From NCBI GenBank assembly GCA_021234155.1, contig JAJEKV010000008.1, positions 11,090,740 through 11,154,739 of the forward strand: a DNA stretch of 64,000 bases, written 5' to 3'. Position numbers and translations under genes: made by a program. Source of the stretch: Isoetes taiwanensis (Eukaryota > Streptophyta > Lycopodiopsida > Isoetales > Isoetaceae). Shown one piece after another: positions 53,346 to 64,000 of this stretch. The stretch's first letter is position 1. Each line of letters begins with the position of its first letter. The notes under the pieces were generated by a model that searched no databases, had not been told where the DNA came from, and saw nothing but the letters and a program-made list of their open reading frames with translations.

Positions 53346-54933
53346 TGTGACGCTCCCTACTAAATATACGGCTCCCAGCCGTACACTCCGTAGGAAATCC
53401 CCCATCCGGTCCCTCGACCGCACGGGCCCTCCGTCTACCGCGCCCTTCCCCTATGGGCTCCTATCACAGCGGAAGCATAAACATCATCAGAACTAGCAAT
53501 AACAATACATCACACTACCTCGAAGGGTAGCTCATCCACATATCCATAGGTGCAAAGAACATAATCATATGCCATAAAACATGAGAGCTCCTACCCATGG
53601 CTCCGACACGTAAGGAAGTCGACTGACTGGATAGGCCTCAAGATAGAGCAGACCGAGTCATAACAATGGCGGGGGTGGCTTAAGACAATGGCTAGGGTTG
53701 ACCACTCCATCCGCCCCTCCTGTGCATACTTTGCAGATGGGCTAGATCAAGCTGTGGCATGACTCTAACCTTCCGGATACGCAGTCCCATGGCATCACCC
53801 ATCGGGACTACTCCAGGTTGCATCTCCCTGGTCCGACGAGGTAAGAAGGGTTGCATCTCCCCTTCCCGGGGTCTAGAGGCTCCACGGGCAGCTAGAGAAT
53901 CGTGACGGCACACGATTCGTACCCGACTGAACCCCCCAAAACAAGAGCCAAGCTGACACTTGCAACTCTTGAGAGGCAGGGCAGCACCATTGCCCCAGGA
54001 GGTGTCGGACCCATGCTCGGCCCACACGAAGTGACCGACCATAAGCCTAGCCCACTATGGGATCCCCCGAAGCCCCCACTCGGCAGGGATCCACCCTCCA
54101 TCTTGCCTCTAGCCCCGTTGTGTAGTGCTGAGTCACGTCATAGCTTCCATAGCCCGGTGGGTTCCTATGCACAGGCCGCAAATAATAGGAACTAAGATCT
54201 GCACTAGGAGCATACTACATATGGCCCTAGGTCTCTACCCCCTTCCCAATACAAGAGGAGCACATGATCAACCAATATCACATACATCACATCATGATCA
54301 ATATCATATGAACATCTTAACCTAATCATACATATCTAACTAACAGTTAGGGTTCCTTGATTAGGGTTCAAGATGTTCAACAAAGGATCTAGGGTGGCTC
54401 TACTCTAGACACGAATTACTACCCCATCTGGAGTGCTAACTTCCAGATGAACTAACATGAACTCTACTCAACCTACCTCCTCCAGAAGCGCTTCCTCCCA
54501 TCCCTGGCGTCTCCATGCTCCTCGATGTGGGTCGAAGGCTTGCTCCCTCTACGATCATACACACCTTCCAGGGGCTGCTGCTCCAGGCTAGACTATGACG
54601 AACGGTGCTCGAAACGGGGTTTCGGGCACGTGGGTGAGAGTTCAGGTGCTAGGTCAAGGAAAAGGGTCTAGGGTTAGGGTTAGAGCCAATATAGGTGTGG
54701 GTCCACCTGGGATGCCACATGGCACCACTAGGATGAGGCCGTGTGGCGGTTGCTCAATAGGATAAGGCCATGTGGAAATGGGCCTTATCCTAAGGTTATC
54801 TAAGTTAAACTCTTAACTTAGATGTGCACCCCTTGCCACTTTCTAAGACATACAAGGCTTCATACGTAGACTTTTATGGTGACGGGTCCAGGAATATACG
54901 TATTTATGGCGTATATTCCCCTGGAACGTCACA
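53346..54933 (-). mobile_element. LTR (5' LTR in element orientation), 1,588 bp
   Basis: Bounded by TGTGACG and CGTCACA, perfect inverted ends of the TG...CA type, next to a primer-binding site. The opposite LTR is not present: internal sequence runs only to about 49,889, where it meets duplicated genomic DNA. The element is therefore truncated at its 3' side and lacks recognisable pol. The outer flank CAACA would be the TSD if the other end were found. Confidence 0.8.
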
Positions 54934-56507
54934 CAACACGGCTAGCACAATTTTTTTATCTTTGATCGAGGAGGTTAACAAGTTTCAGCTCGTAGGAACT
55001 CGCAGTGGAAGAAAGGGAGTAGTGTGATGACTATATCCTCAATTCCATGATCATCACTCTTGTGAAATGTAATTAAAAGGAGTCAAGCTTTTGACCTTTT
55101 AGTTAAGTTCCATTGGTCTTGCAAATATGTTATTCATGTTCATCAATGATTATATGATCGATGGCCTATAGTATGTGAGAACATCCTTCAAGGTGTCATT
55201 TTCCTGCATAGCTGCGAAGCGACATCATGCATGGCAGCCAAGTGCAAGCATGCACCTATGTTAGCTGGCAATCATATGCCGTCCAAGCTCATGCGGTGGA
55301 GTTCACATCAATTCTATCCAATTTACAATAGCGTGTATAAGACTATTAAAAAGAAGAGGAAAAGAAGGGGAAGGGGGAGGGGAGGGGAGGGGGGAGGTGG
55401 GGGATCATAGGAATCTACAATTGGATGAAGGGCATATTTGACCACATGAATATTTGTACCAGATGAAGTGTACAAGTTTTCAACAAAGCCTTTCTCTTTC
55501 TACCTTACACTTACCAACATTAGTACTGTCGCATCAGGTGCTTTCTGGCATGCTCTGATATCACGATGTCTAGCTTGAAATGCGACATCGCGACGGGGCA
55601 AGTTTGGAATTGGTGCCTGGAAAGGGTTTTTTTTGTTCTGACACTCTTCGAATCCTCGAGGAAACCCTACACGCAAGCTCTCAACCACTTCAAAGGCATC
55701 AGGTCTTGTGCCTTAGATGGAAACATTCACATTGATCACATATTTTAATAACAAATGAACAAGGTCACTTAAAAGTCTAAACGTCAGAATAGGGCAAGAA
55801 ACGACAAAGGCACCAATTTTAATATTCTCTCTCTATTTGAGTTATCCCTTACATCATCTCTGTGTATATGTAGCGCATTACCAACCCATGTGAGTTCAAA
55901 ATGGTCATGTCTTATTTCTAGACCTTACAGTTAACCTTAGGCAATTTAGGCGGTCCTGTCTGCTTCTAAATGTTTAAGTGCTGATAAGGTGATAAATCAT
56001 TAGTTATGCTTCAGATAAAGAGGAGTTATACAGGGGAATGTAGGTTTGTCCTTCACTCCAGCTAGATCATGGGATACAGGTCGACCCTATTTCCATTCTG
56101 CTGCTTAGGTGGCAGCACAATATTGCACCCCAGTAAAAAAGAGCAGCGCTATGCTTATTGTGTATTGACACTTATGAAGCTTGTGCTTTTGAAACATGTG
56201 TTGATTGTGCATTTGCTTGTGAGCATAAATGCCATTAAATTTGCTATGTTTGCAAGTTGTTGAACCTTTAGCTCATAAAAGCCCTTTTGCCTCTAAAATC
56301 ATCTACTAACATCTGAACAATGAATTTCGAAGTAGACTATGATTGTCTTAATAAAACTCCAGGATTAATGCACTTAGTAGAAATATACTCCAAGAAGTCT
56401 GGAGACGTGTAAATATTTTTTTTTTGGGCAAAACCTGCTAGTGTTTCGTAGGCTCTCTAAACCTAAGTTCGAAGTAACAGAAGAAATCAATTTTTGAGGC
56501 ATCAAAA
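54934..56507. other. Intergenic; G-rich tract at 55,368-55,405
   Basis: No gene recognised. GGGAAGGGGGAGGGGAGGGG and following G-runs could form a G-quadruplex. The rest is unremarkable. Confidence 0.45.
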
Positions 56508-57020
56508 ACAATTTCGTCTCCCTAACCAGAATCACGAAATTTCTCATTTTAATGAAATTATTATGCTTTATGATCTTTAATGGGCATTTAAAAAAGAAAA
56601 AAAAGCTCTTATCTTGGCTATTCTTCCTCTATTTTTGTATAGGCCATAAAAGAGGACTTGAATTATTGGGGTTGTCATACTAGGCATATACTTTGTGCAA
56701 GTTACAAAGTTAGTTGTCCACTATGTATAGATTACAGAAATTAAAGTTGTGTGCAACATCCCATCCCATTTACGTTGAGGAGCTTTCGACCATAAACCTA
56801 AACAACTGTTTGAAATGAGCGGATGAGATGGCAAATAAAGGACAAGACACTATGGAGATGTCCTACTTTACACAATTCCATTATCTTTGAAAGATGGGCG
56901 GAGACCAACTTTAGCACGAGATAGAGAGCCAAATGGAATTGAGCCACATATGTATTGGTGATAAGCAAGGTGAGGACCCACCCAACAGCTAGATCCTCAG
57001 ACGTTTGCTTGGACACGCAT
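56508..57020. repeat. Duplicated upstream region of the MEE60-like gene (copy 2, in place)
   Basis: The direct counterpart of 49,189-49,888. It lacks the MITE and shows the empty target ATTTACGTT. It ends 54 bp before the start codon at 57,075, so it probably includes the promoter and leader. Confidence 0.9.
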
Positions 57021-57074
57021 TTTAGAATCAGACTCATATAAGGACTGCGAATTAATCACTCAAAATAGTAAGCA

Positions 57075-57759
57075 ATGTCTGGTTTGGAAGATCAAAGCTC
57101 CCAAAATTTGGAAAGCCATGATGGTCACAACAAGAAGTAAGTACAGAATTTCAAATTTTAAGCATGGATGGAATGCCAATAAGTATCTAATCTATTCATC
57201 ACAAATATGCAGATTATTGAATGAATTTGGATCGATAAAGAGGAGATGGAAAGGAGGGGGCACTTCAGTTCATGTAACAGCGCTTGATGCGGTGGTGAAT
57301 GTAAATTCATTTTTCACAGTGGCAGTCTTTTTGGGTCTCTCTCTGACAGCCCCAAATCAAGCAGTTTCTCTAGTCTCAGAATGCAGCACAGGGAAAGATA
57401 ATCAGAAATACCTTCTTCTGTTCGAAGTGCTTTCGTTCAGCTGCTTCTTATTGTCCACACTTGTTGCCCATGGAATGAAGCTTTTCATTGTGTTTGTGAA
57501 TGCCAGAGATAAAGATAATTCTACCACATCTAACGTAAATGGCAGCTTTCTCAGATGTGGGATGCTTATATCAGCCATTGGCTCCATTGTTGGCACAGTT
57601 TTCCTTGTCCTCTCCATGGTCTGTATTATTCAACTTCGATTTGGATCAGTGCATTGTGATGATACTTGGGCTGACAAGACCATTATTCCTATGGTTATCC
57701 TGGTGGGAATTGGTCTTGTGGTCTTCATAGTCGCTGCAATTTATGACTTCTTGCATTAA
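57075..57759 (+). CDS. MEE60-like plant membrane protein, four predicted helices, two exons
   Basis: Exon 1 57,075-57,136 (MSGLEDQSSQNLESHDGHNK) and exon 2 57,243-57,759 join in phase through a 106-bp GT/AG intron to give 192 residues. After a short hydrophilic N-terminus comes RWKGGGTSVHVTALDAVVNV, then hydrophobic segments at about residues 40-60 (SFFTVAVFLGLSL), 80-105 (LLLFEVLSFSCFLLSTLVAH), 130-160 (GMLISAIGSIVGTVFLVLSM) and 170-190 (PMVILVGIGLVVFIVAAIYD). The VHVTALD..VNVNS motif and layout recall the plant-specific MEE60-type proteins, whose role is poorly known. No frame damage is visible, so this is likely a working gene. The family name is from memory of its motif. Confidence 0.7.
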
Positions 57760-57985
57760 TTGTGCAGCAATCTCATTTGTCAGCTCCAGAACTGGCTTTC
57801 AATGTAATTCTACATCTTGTTGTTTATTCCAATTTATTCTTTATATGCTAAGAGAGGATAAATTCTCCCAAAGGACATTCTTATGCCATAACTGGTTCTC
57901 AAGGAGCTATGGCATTTAAGGTTAGGCAGAAGCATATATTTGCAGATAAGAACAGACCTTTATGAAACAATGCAGATTTAGGCTA
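57760..57985 (+). other. 3' region of the MEE60-like gene
   Basis: Untranslated sequence with TTTATTCTTTATATG-type AT-rich stretches; no other feature. Confidence 0.4.
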
Positions 57986-58160
57986 CATAAACAAAAAATA
58001 TAGATATTTGAAGGCAACTAGCCTTCAAATATCTATATTGTTTGTTTGTTACTATATGTACAGATCTTCTCCCCGGGTAGATTCTTGTATATTTAAATTC
58101 AAGTCTTGAATTTAAATATACAAGAATCTACCCGGGGAGAAGGTCTATACATATAGTAAC
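57986..58160. repeat. Two adjacent near-perfect hairpins
   Basis: Hairpin one: ACAAAAAATATAGATATTTG then AAGGC faces GCCTTCAAATATCTATATTG around AACTA (about 57,990-58,047). Hairpin two: arms 58,048-58,103 and 58,105-58,160, GTTACTATATGTACAGATCT... against its inverted copy with about four mismatches and a one-base loop. Cruciform or foldback elements just downstream of a gene. Confidence 0.85.
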
Positions 58161-59500
58161 TTCGGTCATACAATAGCAATTTGCAAAAGGTTTTTCCGTG
58201 TCATACAGCTCCATTCAGTTTCCTTTCAGGTTATTTTTCATTGATATCACATTTCTTCCTTTCCATGGCTGCCAAGAAAACAACCTTTTACACAAATGCA
58301 GCCTGTCAGAAAGTGTTGCATCATTCAACCTTAATGTTATGCATAATAATCAAATGTCAAGAAATTTACTCCAAACAGCCATTCTCACCACATTTTGCAG
58401 CTGTAAGTACCTTACAAATGTTATTTTCTTCCCTATATGGAATACTTGAGACATTCGATGCTCGCTTATTTTCAACTATCATTCAGATCAACTCTTTTAT
58501 AAAACCATGTATGATTTTCTGTGGCTCCATTTGACTGAATCTTTCCCCCTGTTGTTAAATGTCAAAGATGCGGCAAAGAAGATCGTAACAAACCACTTAT
58601 AAAGTTTGATATTGCATTCCCTGTGATAGTGCAGCTAAGCCGGCACATGCATGAACAATGGTCACATAAGTGATTTTCTTTGGGATACTGTTCAAATGCA
58701 TTTTATGGAAATAATGGAAGGCGTCAAGACTATATCCACATTGAGCATTCGCATTCACCTTCTCCACAATATGTCTCTAATCATAGAAGTCTGTCTGTTG
58801 CATTTCATTCTAAACTGATAATGCACTTTTCAATGTTCCACAGGTTGAATACATTTTAATAAGAATTCCGAGAGAAAATGCAGGATCCAAGTTCAGTTCC
58901 ATTCGATGATATATGTAGCCTTGCAATGTATTCACGGTAATGAAAACAAGACACAAAGCAGAAAGAGAACGCCACAGCAAGACGATCTACCTAGTACAGA
59001 CAACAGCAAAAGAATGAGGTGTGACTATGGGCTTATATAACCATGTCAGCAACAGGCATGTGCCAGGTCAGCAGTGACGTGATCACCAGGCATGCACTGA
59101 TGCTAACAATATATGCATGTGCTAACTTCTCTATTTCCAAATCACCTAAGTCAGAGCACGCCTTCAGAAGAACTGCAAGGTCACTTCATTTAGATGTATG
59201 TCAAATTAACAGCATTGACTTGAAAAGTTGAAGACTAGCCTTTGTATGTCAATGTCGGGTGGGCATATGTAAGAATCATTGCCTTCCCAGGATACAATAT
59301 CCAATTCATACATCACATCAAATATATTTACATACACTGCTACATTTACCATACATATTTATAAACAGAACACCAACAATCACATTCAACCAAGGCCCTT
59401 AACAAATAACACAACTACTGATCAGTTTCCGCTTATCATGTTCACAAGAAGCAGAGCATGCATTAACTACAGTAATAGAAATGATCTTAAATTCCTCTAA
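58161..59500. other. Intergenic, no gene recognised
   Basis: AT-rich unique-looking sequence. Nothing supported. Confidence 0.4.
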
Positions 59501-59850
59501 TATAAATCTACTGTAAATATCAACAGCATCCTTGCCATACCAAGCTGTGTATATGTGGATATCATTGTATTCCAAGGTAAATCCTTACTTGGCATTTCAT
59601 CAAACAACTGGCTTAGGTACTTGCCATACATTCTAATAACGAAATTTCCAATACATAACTCCAATTTACTTAAACCGGTCATGCACTTTGTATACAATGC
59701 TACAATCAAGCAAAAAACGAGCATATCTATGCCTATCCTTACCTCCAAATTATCCATCGTTAACTCCCAGCCCTCCATTGTTGGCCAGGCTTGAAGGTGC
59801 TCCAACCATTGTATTGTATGACAGCTGAAAGACAAGTGAGGAAAGGGGCA
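59501..59850 (-). pseudogene. Pentatricopeptide repeat (PPR, PLS-type) fragment
   Basis: Minus strand reads LIVALYTKC, then in another frame LELCIGNFVIRMYGKY, QLFDEMPSKDLPWNTMISTY and TQLG. The words YTKC, MYGK, LFDEMP and WNTMISTY are signature residues of plant PLS-class PPR proteins, which bind organellar RNA. Two or three degenerate motifs remain, with frame changes and no start or targeting peptide. Confidence 0.75.
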
Positions 59851-59889
59851 CCTGGTCTGTCGAGCGATGGCGAAAATTTTGATTCTTTC

Positions 59890-61105
59890 CATTCCCCCTT
59901 ATACTTAGCCAAATTATAAGTTAGCCAAATTTTAGTTACAATATCATAAGGGCTGGCTATTACTTGGTGCATTTTGGTGGCAGCCACGTCATATGCTCCA
60001 ATTTATAATCTGACGAATCCATCTCTGAAAACCATCTGAGCAGGTCAAAAACAGGTGAAAGACTTGAAATTTCGGCAGGTCAAAGATCTGAGAGGGCTCT
60101 CCACGTATGATATTCTAAGGGTTGGCTAATGCAAGGAATCCTGGACCAATTGCATTACCCTTGTACGAGAGATTTTTTGTTTAAAGCTTTGACACTTTGG
60201 ACCAATTGCATTACCCTATTTTTTGTTTAAAGCTTTGACACGACACATAATCCAATTCCATTAGTCCCTTGCTTGCCCATTTCTGTTGGATGGCTTTATC
60301 AACCTGGTTTCCCATTATGGCAATAGTAATGTGTCTAACTCCAGCTTAAGACTCTTTAAACCGCGGTCATTGCAAGTTCTATGGATCTTTAAACCACAGT
60401 CATTGCAAGTTCTATGGATCTGACTGTTCCTCACCCTTGGATTAAGCTATGGTATTTTGCGTAATTCAAACATCTACCACCTCTTAGCGCTATCTAATAG
60501 CAAAACATCTAACCTAGCCCATCTGTGTTTGGAGAGGAGACCCTAACCTCCTCCAATGTTCACAATCAAATAAGAAGCCTAGCTCCCCATAGACATGCTA
60601 AATTCTTCTTTATGATCTCGGGATTCATATGAATTGCTAGCCTCTACAAGGCCAGCGAAAATTTTTGGGATCAAATTGAGCAAAGTGAAATTTCAGCTAT
60701 GTTTCAGCCAAGAAAATGGTTTAAACTGAGAAAAGAGGGAAAAGACTAAAAACCTAAGGAAATTAGGGTAAATTTTTATTGGTGGTGTACAAAAAAGCGA
60801 AATTCCAGCAGCTCGTCAGCACCTCGTCCGAGCGCTGCTTTTTTGCCTTCGACGGGCCGTACGGTTCATTGAAGACTGGCGACGGGCAGGAATGAAGTCT
60901 GCCACTGAATCATTCTGAAGGGTTCCGACGAGCCTCGGAATGCGCGCGAAATCGGGTCTGGCTATGATCCTCAATGTTCACGAAATTTCGTAGCCTAATT
61001 GCGCACCTCGGTTTTGGGTTTGCTCATTCGGATCAAGCTTTAGTTTTCTCATTCGATCAAGCCGCTTTAGTGCTTGAATCAATCGGCGCCTTTGCTTTTT
61101 CTGGC
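59890..61105. repeat. Intergenic, with two short tandem duplications and an inverted-repeat-like end
   Basis: TGGACCAATTGCATTACCCT...GTTTAAAGCTTTGACAC is duplicated (60,150-60,242), as is GTCATTGCAAGTTCTATGGA (60,366-60,420). At 60,767 the sequence GGGTAAATTTTTATTGGTGG then TGTACAA resembles the terminus of the Sola-like element (GGGTGTAAAATCGCTAGTGG then GGTACAA) and could be the left end of a related copy holding the next gene. Confidence 0.45.
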
Positions 61106-61192
61106 ATGACCATGGATTACATTTCAAGAAGGTAAATAATCGATTTTTTTTGTTTAGCTTTGAATTTTAACTTGTTTTCTTTTCTGTTACAG

Positions 61193-63170
61193 CTTCCGGT
61201 GGCTAGAACAGAGTATGAGTTTGCCACTTTTCGTGGCTTATGTGCAGATGGGAAAAAGCCAAAACAATTGAAGCCCGAGGACGTGAGTGAGTCTGATTGG
61301 CTGCAAGTTTGGAGCAGCCCATTAGATAATAGCAAAATGAAGATCAGTTTGGTCAGGCCAGCTTTTAGGTCGGAGTTGGAGAGCTTGTCCACAAGGTGTA
61401 CCAGAAGAAACTGGTAAACAATGAAGTTCGAACTCAGTTTGCAAGGGCATTTTCTTGGCAGCATACAAGCAAAGCTTTGTCAAACAAGAAGGATTACTTG
61501 GTGAATTGGGCTTCGTTTGCAGCGGGCTCCTACAGAGATTCGCTGAAGAAATAGTCGAAGAAAACCCCTTTGAATGCTTTTGACAGGAATATCCAGAGCC
61601 TCATGAGCAGGACTAGAAAACTTCGGGAGATGAAAACAGAGGCCGAGGGCAGATTCGTGAAGCTCGAAGAGGAAGCTCTAAGGATGGAAGGCAGCATGAG
61701 TATTTCTGAACAATACTGCAGCCGTTTAGCAGATGCCATCGAAGAGAAGTGCAAGCTTAGGTGCGACTTGCAAAGGGTTTTGGCAGATGATGCGGAATAT
61801 CAAAAGCCAGCAGCAGATTTCAAGCGTGAAGAGGACCTGCTGAGGGGGCTTCTGGAGGATACGCTTCGAGGCATGGGTAAGGACAGATATTCTAAGCTTG
61901 TTGAAGAATTTTCACAGCTTAAACGTGATGTGAAGTCTTACGAGCACAACATTGAATCATGGCATTCGAGAGCTACTCAAGTTAATGTTTTGAAGACCAA
62001 CAAGAAATTACAGGAGATGCGGATCAGTATGGGTATTTATAACCTCCCGCCTTTTGCTACTTCTGATGCATGTGAACTTTGTGGTCTGCAATTTAGCAAA
62101 GATTACAGCATGCTTGTGAAGCTCAAGTGCAACCATAAGTGGCATCTAGCATGCTTTGGAGCTGTTTTAGTTGGCATGCACTGTCTGGTTGCAGGATATA
62201 ATGAATCAGTGCCACATGCCCTGCTGCTTGAGCTCGGCCATGTCACTGAGCATGCTGAATTGGATGTCCCCGAGGAATCAGGAGAACATGAATCAGGAGG
62301 GGATACAGAAGTTGAGGAGCCAAAGGTTCCTCCTTACAAGAGGAAGCATGTGGTGGTTGATACATCAGACAGCAGTGCATCTGAAGAAGCACCTGTCCCT
62401 GAAAGAAAATTCAAGAAACGGGTCACAGGGAGTGCCAAGAAAAAGCAGCAAACTAAGGAGGTAGCAGAGGGTAAGTCTTGTACTTAATTTGAGAATTTGC
62501 TTCATGTTTTAATTGCTTCACTTAAGTTCTAATTGCTGCTTTTTTATTTGTTCAGATGCAGATGAAGATGAAGACAAGAGCAGTCCAAAGCCACCTGTGT
62601 TGAAAGGTTGTTCTTGCTTTGCATTTGTATGTTCTTATTTAATGCATGTATTTAATTCTTATATTGTAAATTGCAGTTGTGAATGACATAGCCAAGGACC
62701 TGGTGCTTGAGGGACTGATTGGGGAAGCTGATGAAGAAGGCTTTGGCAGTCCAATGAGCAGCAAATGTAAAGGTATTTTGGATGTCTAATGTATAAAGTA
62801 CTTATGTTGTGGTATTTTAATTCAAATTCTAATGCAACTGTTTATGATTTGTGACTGTAGAAACAAGTGTCAAGCACTATGTTTGGCCAAGCAATACAGT
62901 CAAGAATTTGATGCTGGATTTGCCAGGTAGTACATTAGCCTCTCCCGAGAAGACAGTGCCAACCCCTAGTAAGTATCTGTTTGACATTTTTATTTGATGT
63001 ATGTTCTCGACACAAATTTAATTATGTGTCCATTTCTTTTTACAGCACTCCCAAATCCACAAGCAGAGGCTGCTGATCCTGTATCATCTCCTGATGATGA
63101 AACCGAGAATGAGATGACTCTGGCTGAATCCTACATGAAAAATAGGGTGAAGTCAGAGAAAAAAGTTTAA
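61193..63170 (+). pseudogene. Six-part gene: RGLC N-terminal domain, coiled coil, RING-like; relative of the phosphatase gene N-terminus
   Basis: Exons 61,193-62,470, 62,556-62,606, 62,677-62,772, 62,861-62,968 and 63,046-63,170 join in phase; an upstream first exon near 61,112 is possible but out of phase. The N-terminus (FATFRGLCADGKKPKQL, SESDWLQVWSSPLDNSKMKI, VYQKKLVNNEVRTQFARAFS) aligns with the 28.4-kb gene (FHTIRGLCNSGVKP..., NKEVRKQLALAFAF). Coiled coil follows (61,600-62,000), then CELCGLQF and KLKCNHKWHLACFG, a C-x2-C ... C-x-H-x2-H-x2-C RING-like core without an obvious last CPxC. The C-terminus is acidic/basic and ends MKNRVKSEKKV. One frameshift (about 61,390) and one TAG (61,552-61,554, likely from CAG) interrupt it. 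Preserved splicing suggests recent decay. Confidence 0.55.
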
Positions 63171-63419
63171 TCTATGATTTCTGAACATCTGATATTTCGA
63201 AAAAACTTTTAACTTATGTACTAATATTTGGATGCCATGAGGCCATCCAGATAAATTTTGTATAGAACTTACTTGTATGACCCCCTTATGTGCTGATATT
63301 ATGACTCACTTATGTGCTGTGAATTGGATAAGACTTATGTGCTGAGAAAATTTTGTATATGACACTTATTTTGAAATGTAATGTATATGCTACTTATTTC
63401 GTTTGTGCTACTTAAGCTA
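63171..63419. other. 3' flank of the 61-kb gene
   Basis: AT-rich, with repeated TTATGTGCTG words (63,288, 63,311 and 63,336). Probable 3' UTR. Confidence 0.4.
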
Positions 63420-64000
63420 TGAATGTATGTATAAAGTATGCATGTATACATGTATAAGGTATACATTGTATATAATGTATAAGGTATGAAGCAAGTATGT
63501 ATAAGTACGTATAAGGTATACTGTATAAGGTATGAACCAAGTATACTATATAAGGTATGAAGTCTGAAGGTATACTGCATGTATAAGGTATGTAGCAAGT
63601 ATACTGTATGTATAAAGTATGAAGCAAGTATACTATATGTATATGGTATGTAGCAAGTATACGGTATGTATAAGGTATAAAAAGCAAGTGTACTATGTGT
63701 ATAACGTATGTAGCAAGTATACTATATGTATAAAGTATGAAGCAAGTATACTTGTATATGGTATGTAGCAAGTATACTGTATGTATAAGGTACAAAGTAA
63801 GTGTACTGTATGTATAAGGTATGTAGCAAGTATACTGTATGTATAAGGTATAAAGCAACAAGTATACGGTATGTATAAGATATAAAGCAAGTGTAATGTA
63901 TGTATAAGGTATGTAGCAAGTATACTTCTTGTATAAGGTATAAAGCAAGTATACTATATGTATAGGGTATAAAGCAAGTATACTGTATGTATAAGGTTTA
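63420..64000. repeat. Minisatellite of about 29-bp units, runs off the window
   Basis: About 20 units of AAGCAAGTATACTGTATGTA then TAAGGTATG, with variants. Its Tyr/Leu/Thr-rich open frames on the minus strand are by-products of the repeat. Confidence 0.9.

Noticed and set aside
53692-54195. Several frames of about 100 codons in both directions
   Set aside because: They lie wholly inside the LTR and show no family resemblance.
63335-64000. Overlapping Tyr/Leu/Thr-rich minus-strand frames
   Set aside because: Translations of the 29-bp minisatellite.
1-64000. tRNA, rRNA, CRISPR or bacterial-type operons
   Set aside because: None seen on reading; spliced genes and eukaryotic transposons make a prokaryotic source untenable.

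Overview
The window is nuclear DNA from a land plant with a large, transposon-rich genome. The evidence is spliced plant genes (an IQD calmodulin-binding protein, a MEE60-like four-helix membrane protein), plant-type CACTA, hAT, MULE, copia and LTR elements, and a PLS-type PPR fragment. Nothing fixes the species. The Sola-like element and the extent of decay would suit a fern, lycophyte or gymnosperm at least as well as a flowering plant, but that is a guess. I see no tRNA, rRNA or CRISPR array.

Positions 296-30,660 are a four-level nest of elements that can be read from target-site duplications (TSDs). A minus-strand LINE (pieces 296-634 and 30,336-30,660) is split by a CACTA element (635-30,332, TSD ACA). 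The CACTA holds captured host-gene fragments (an ABCC transporter piece at 4.9-6.1 kb, an unknown nuclear-protein piece at 7.3-8.7 kb) and a core-deleted TNP2 gene. A terminal-inverted-repeat element (10,296-28,606, probable TSD ATTT) sits in an AT-rich, probably intronic stretch of that gene. It carries a Sola-like DDD protein gene, an acidic-protein gene and, convergent to them, a gene for an FCP1-type phosphatase. The phosphatase exon is itself split by a 10.6-kb hAT (15,499-26,109, TSD CCCGAGAA). The hAT carries its own broken transposase, a string of long hairpins, a protein-kinase-like gene and a coiled-coil/RING-like gene.

Positions 30,257-38,267 are a 4-kb tandem duplication. Each unit has the CACTA end, a LINE scrap, an FCP1-like fragment and, convergent to it, the C-terminal part of the Sola-like protein. 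This repeats the gene order of the intact element, so the phosphatase and the transposase-like gene appear to travel together. The second unit ends at the 5' region of the IQD gene (38.3-40.9 kb), one of the two genes that look intact. Positions 41-49 kb hold a TTAA-flanked MITE, a copia reverse transcriptase scrap and a decayed unknown gene.

Positions 49.2-57.8 kb contain a truncated LTR element on the minus strand: LTR 53,346-54,933, an initiator-Met-tRNA primer site, then two ORFs. The first begins with the histone H3 tail start ARTKQTARK and ends with a complete H3 histone fold after a tail of roughly 280 residues. The second is an intact 355-codon ORF of unknown function. Flanking this element are two copies of the region upstream of the intact MEE60-like gene (57,075-57,759); one copy has gained a 187-bp MITE with a 9-bp TSD and the other shows the empty site. 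The last part holds a PPR relic, a six-exon gene (61.1-63.2 kb) whose N-terminal domain matches that of the phosphatase gene, and a minisatellite running off the window end.
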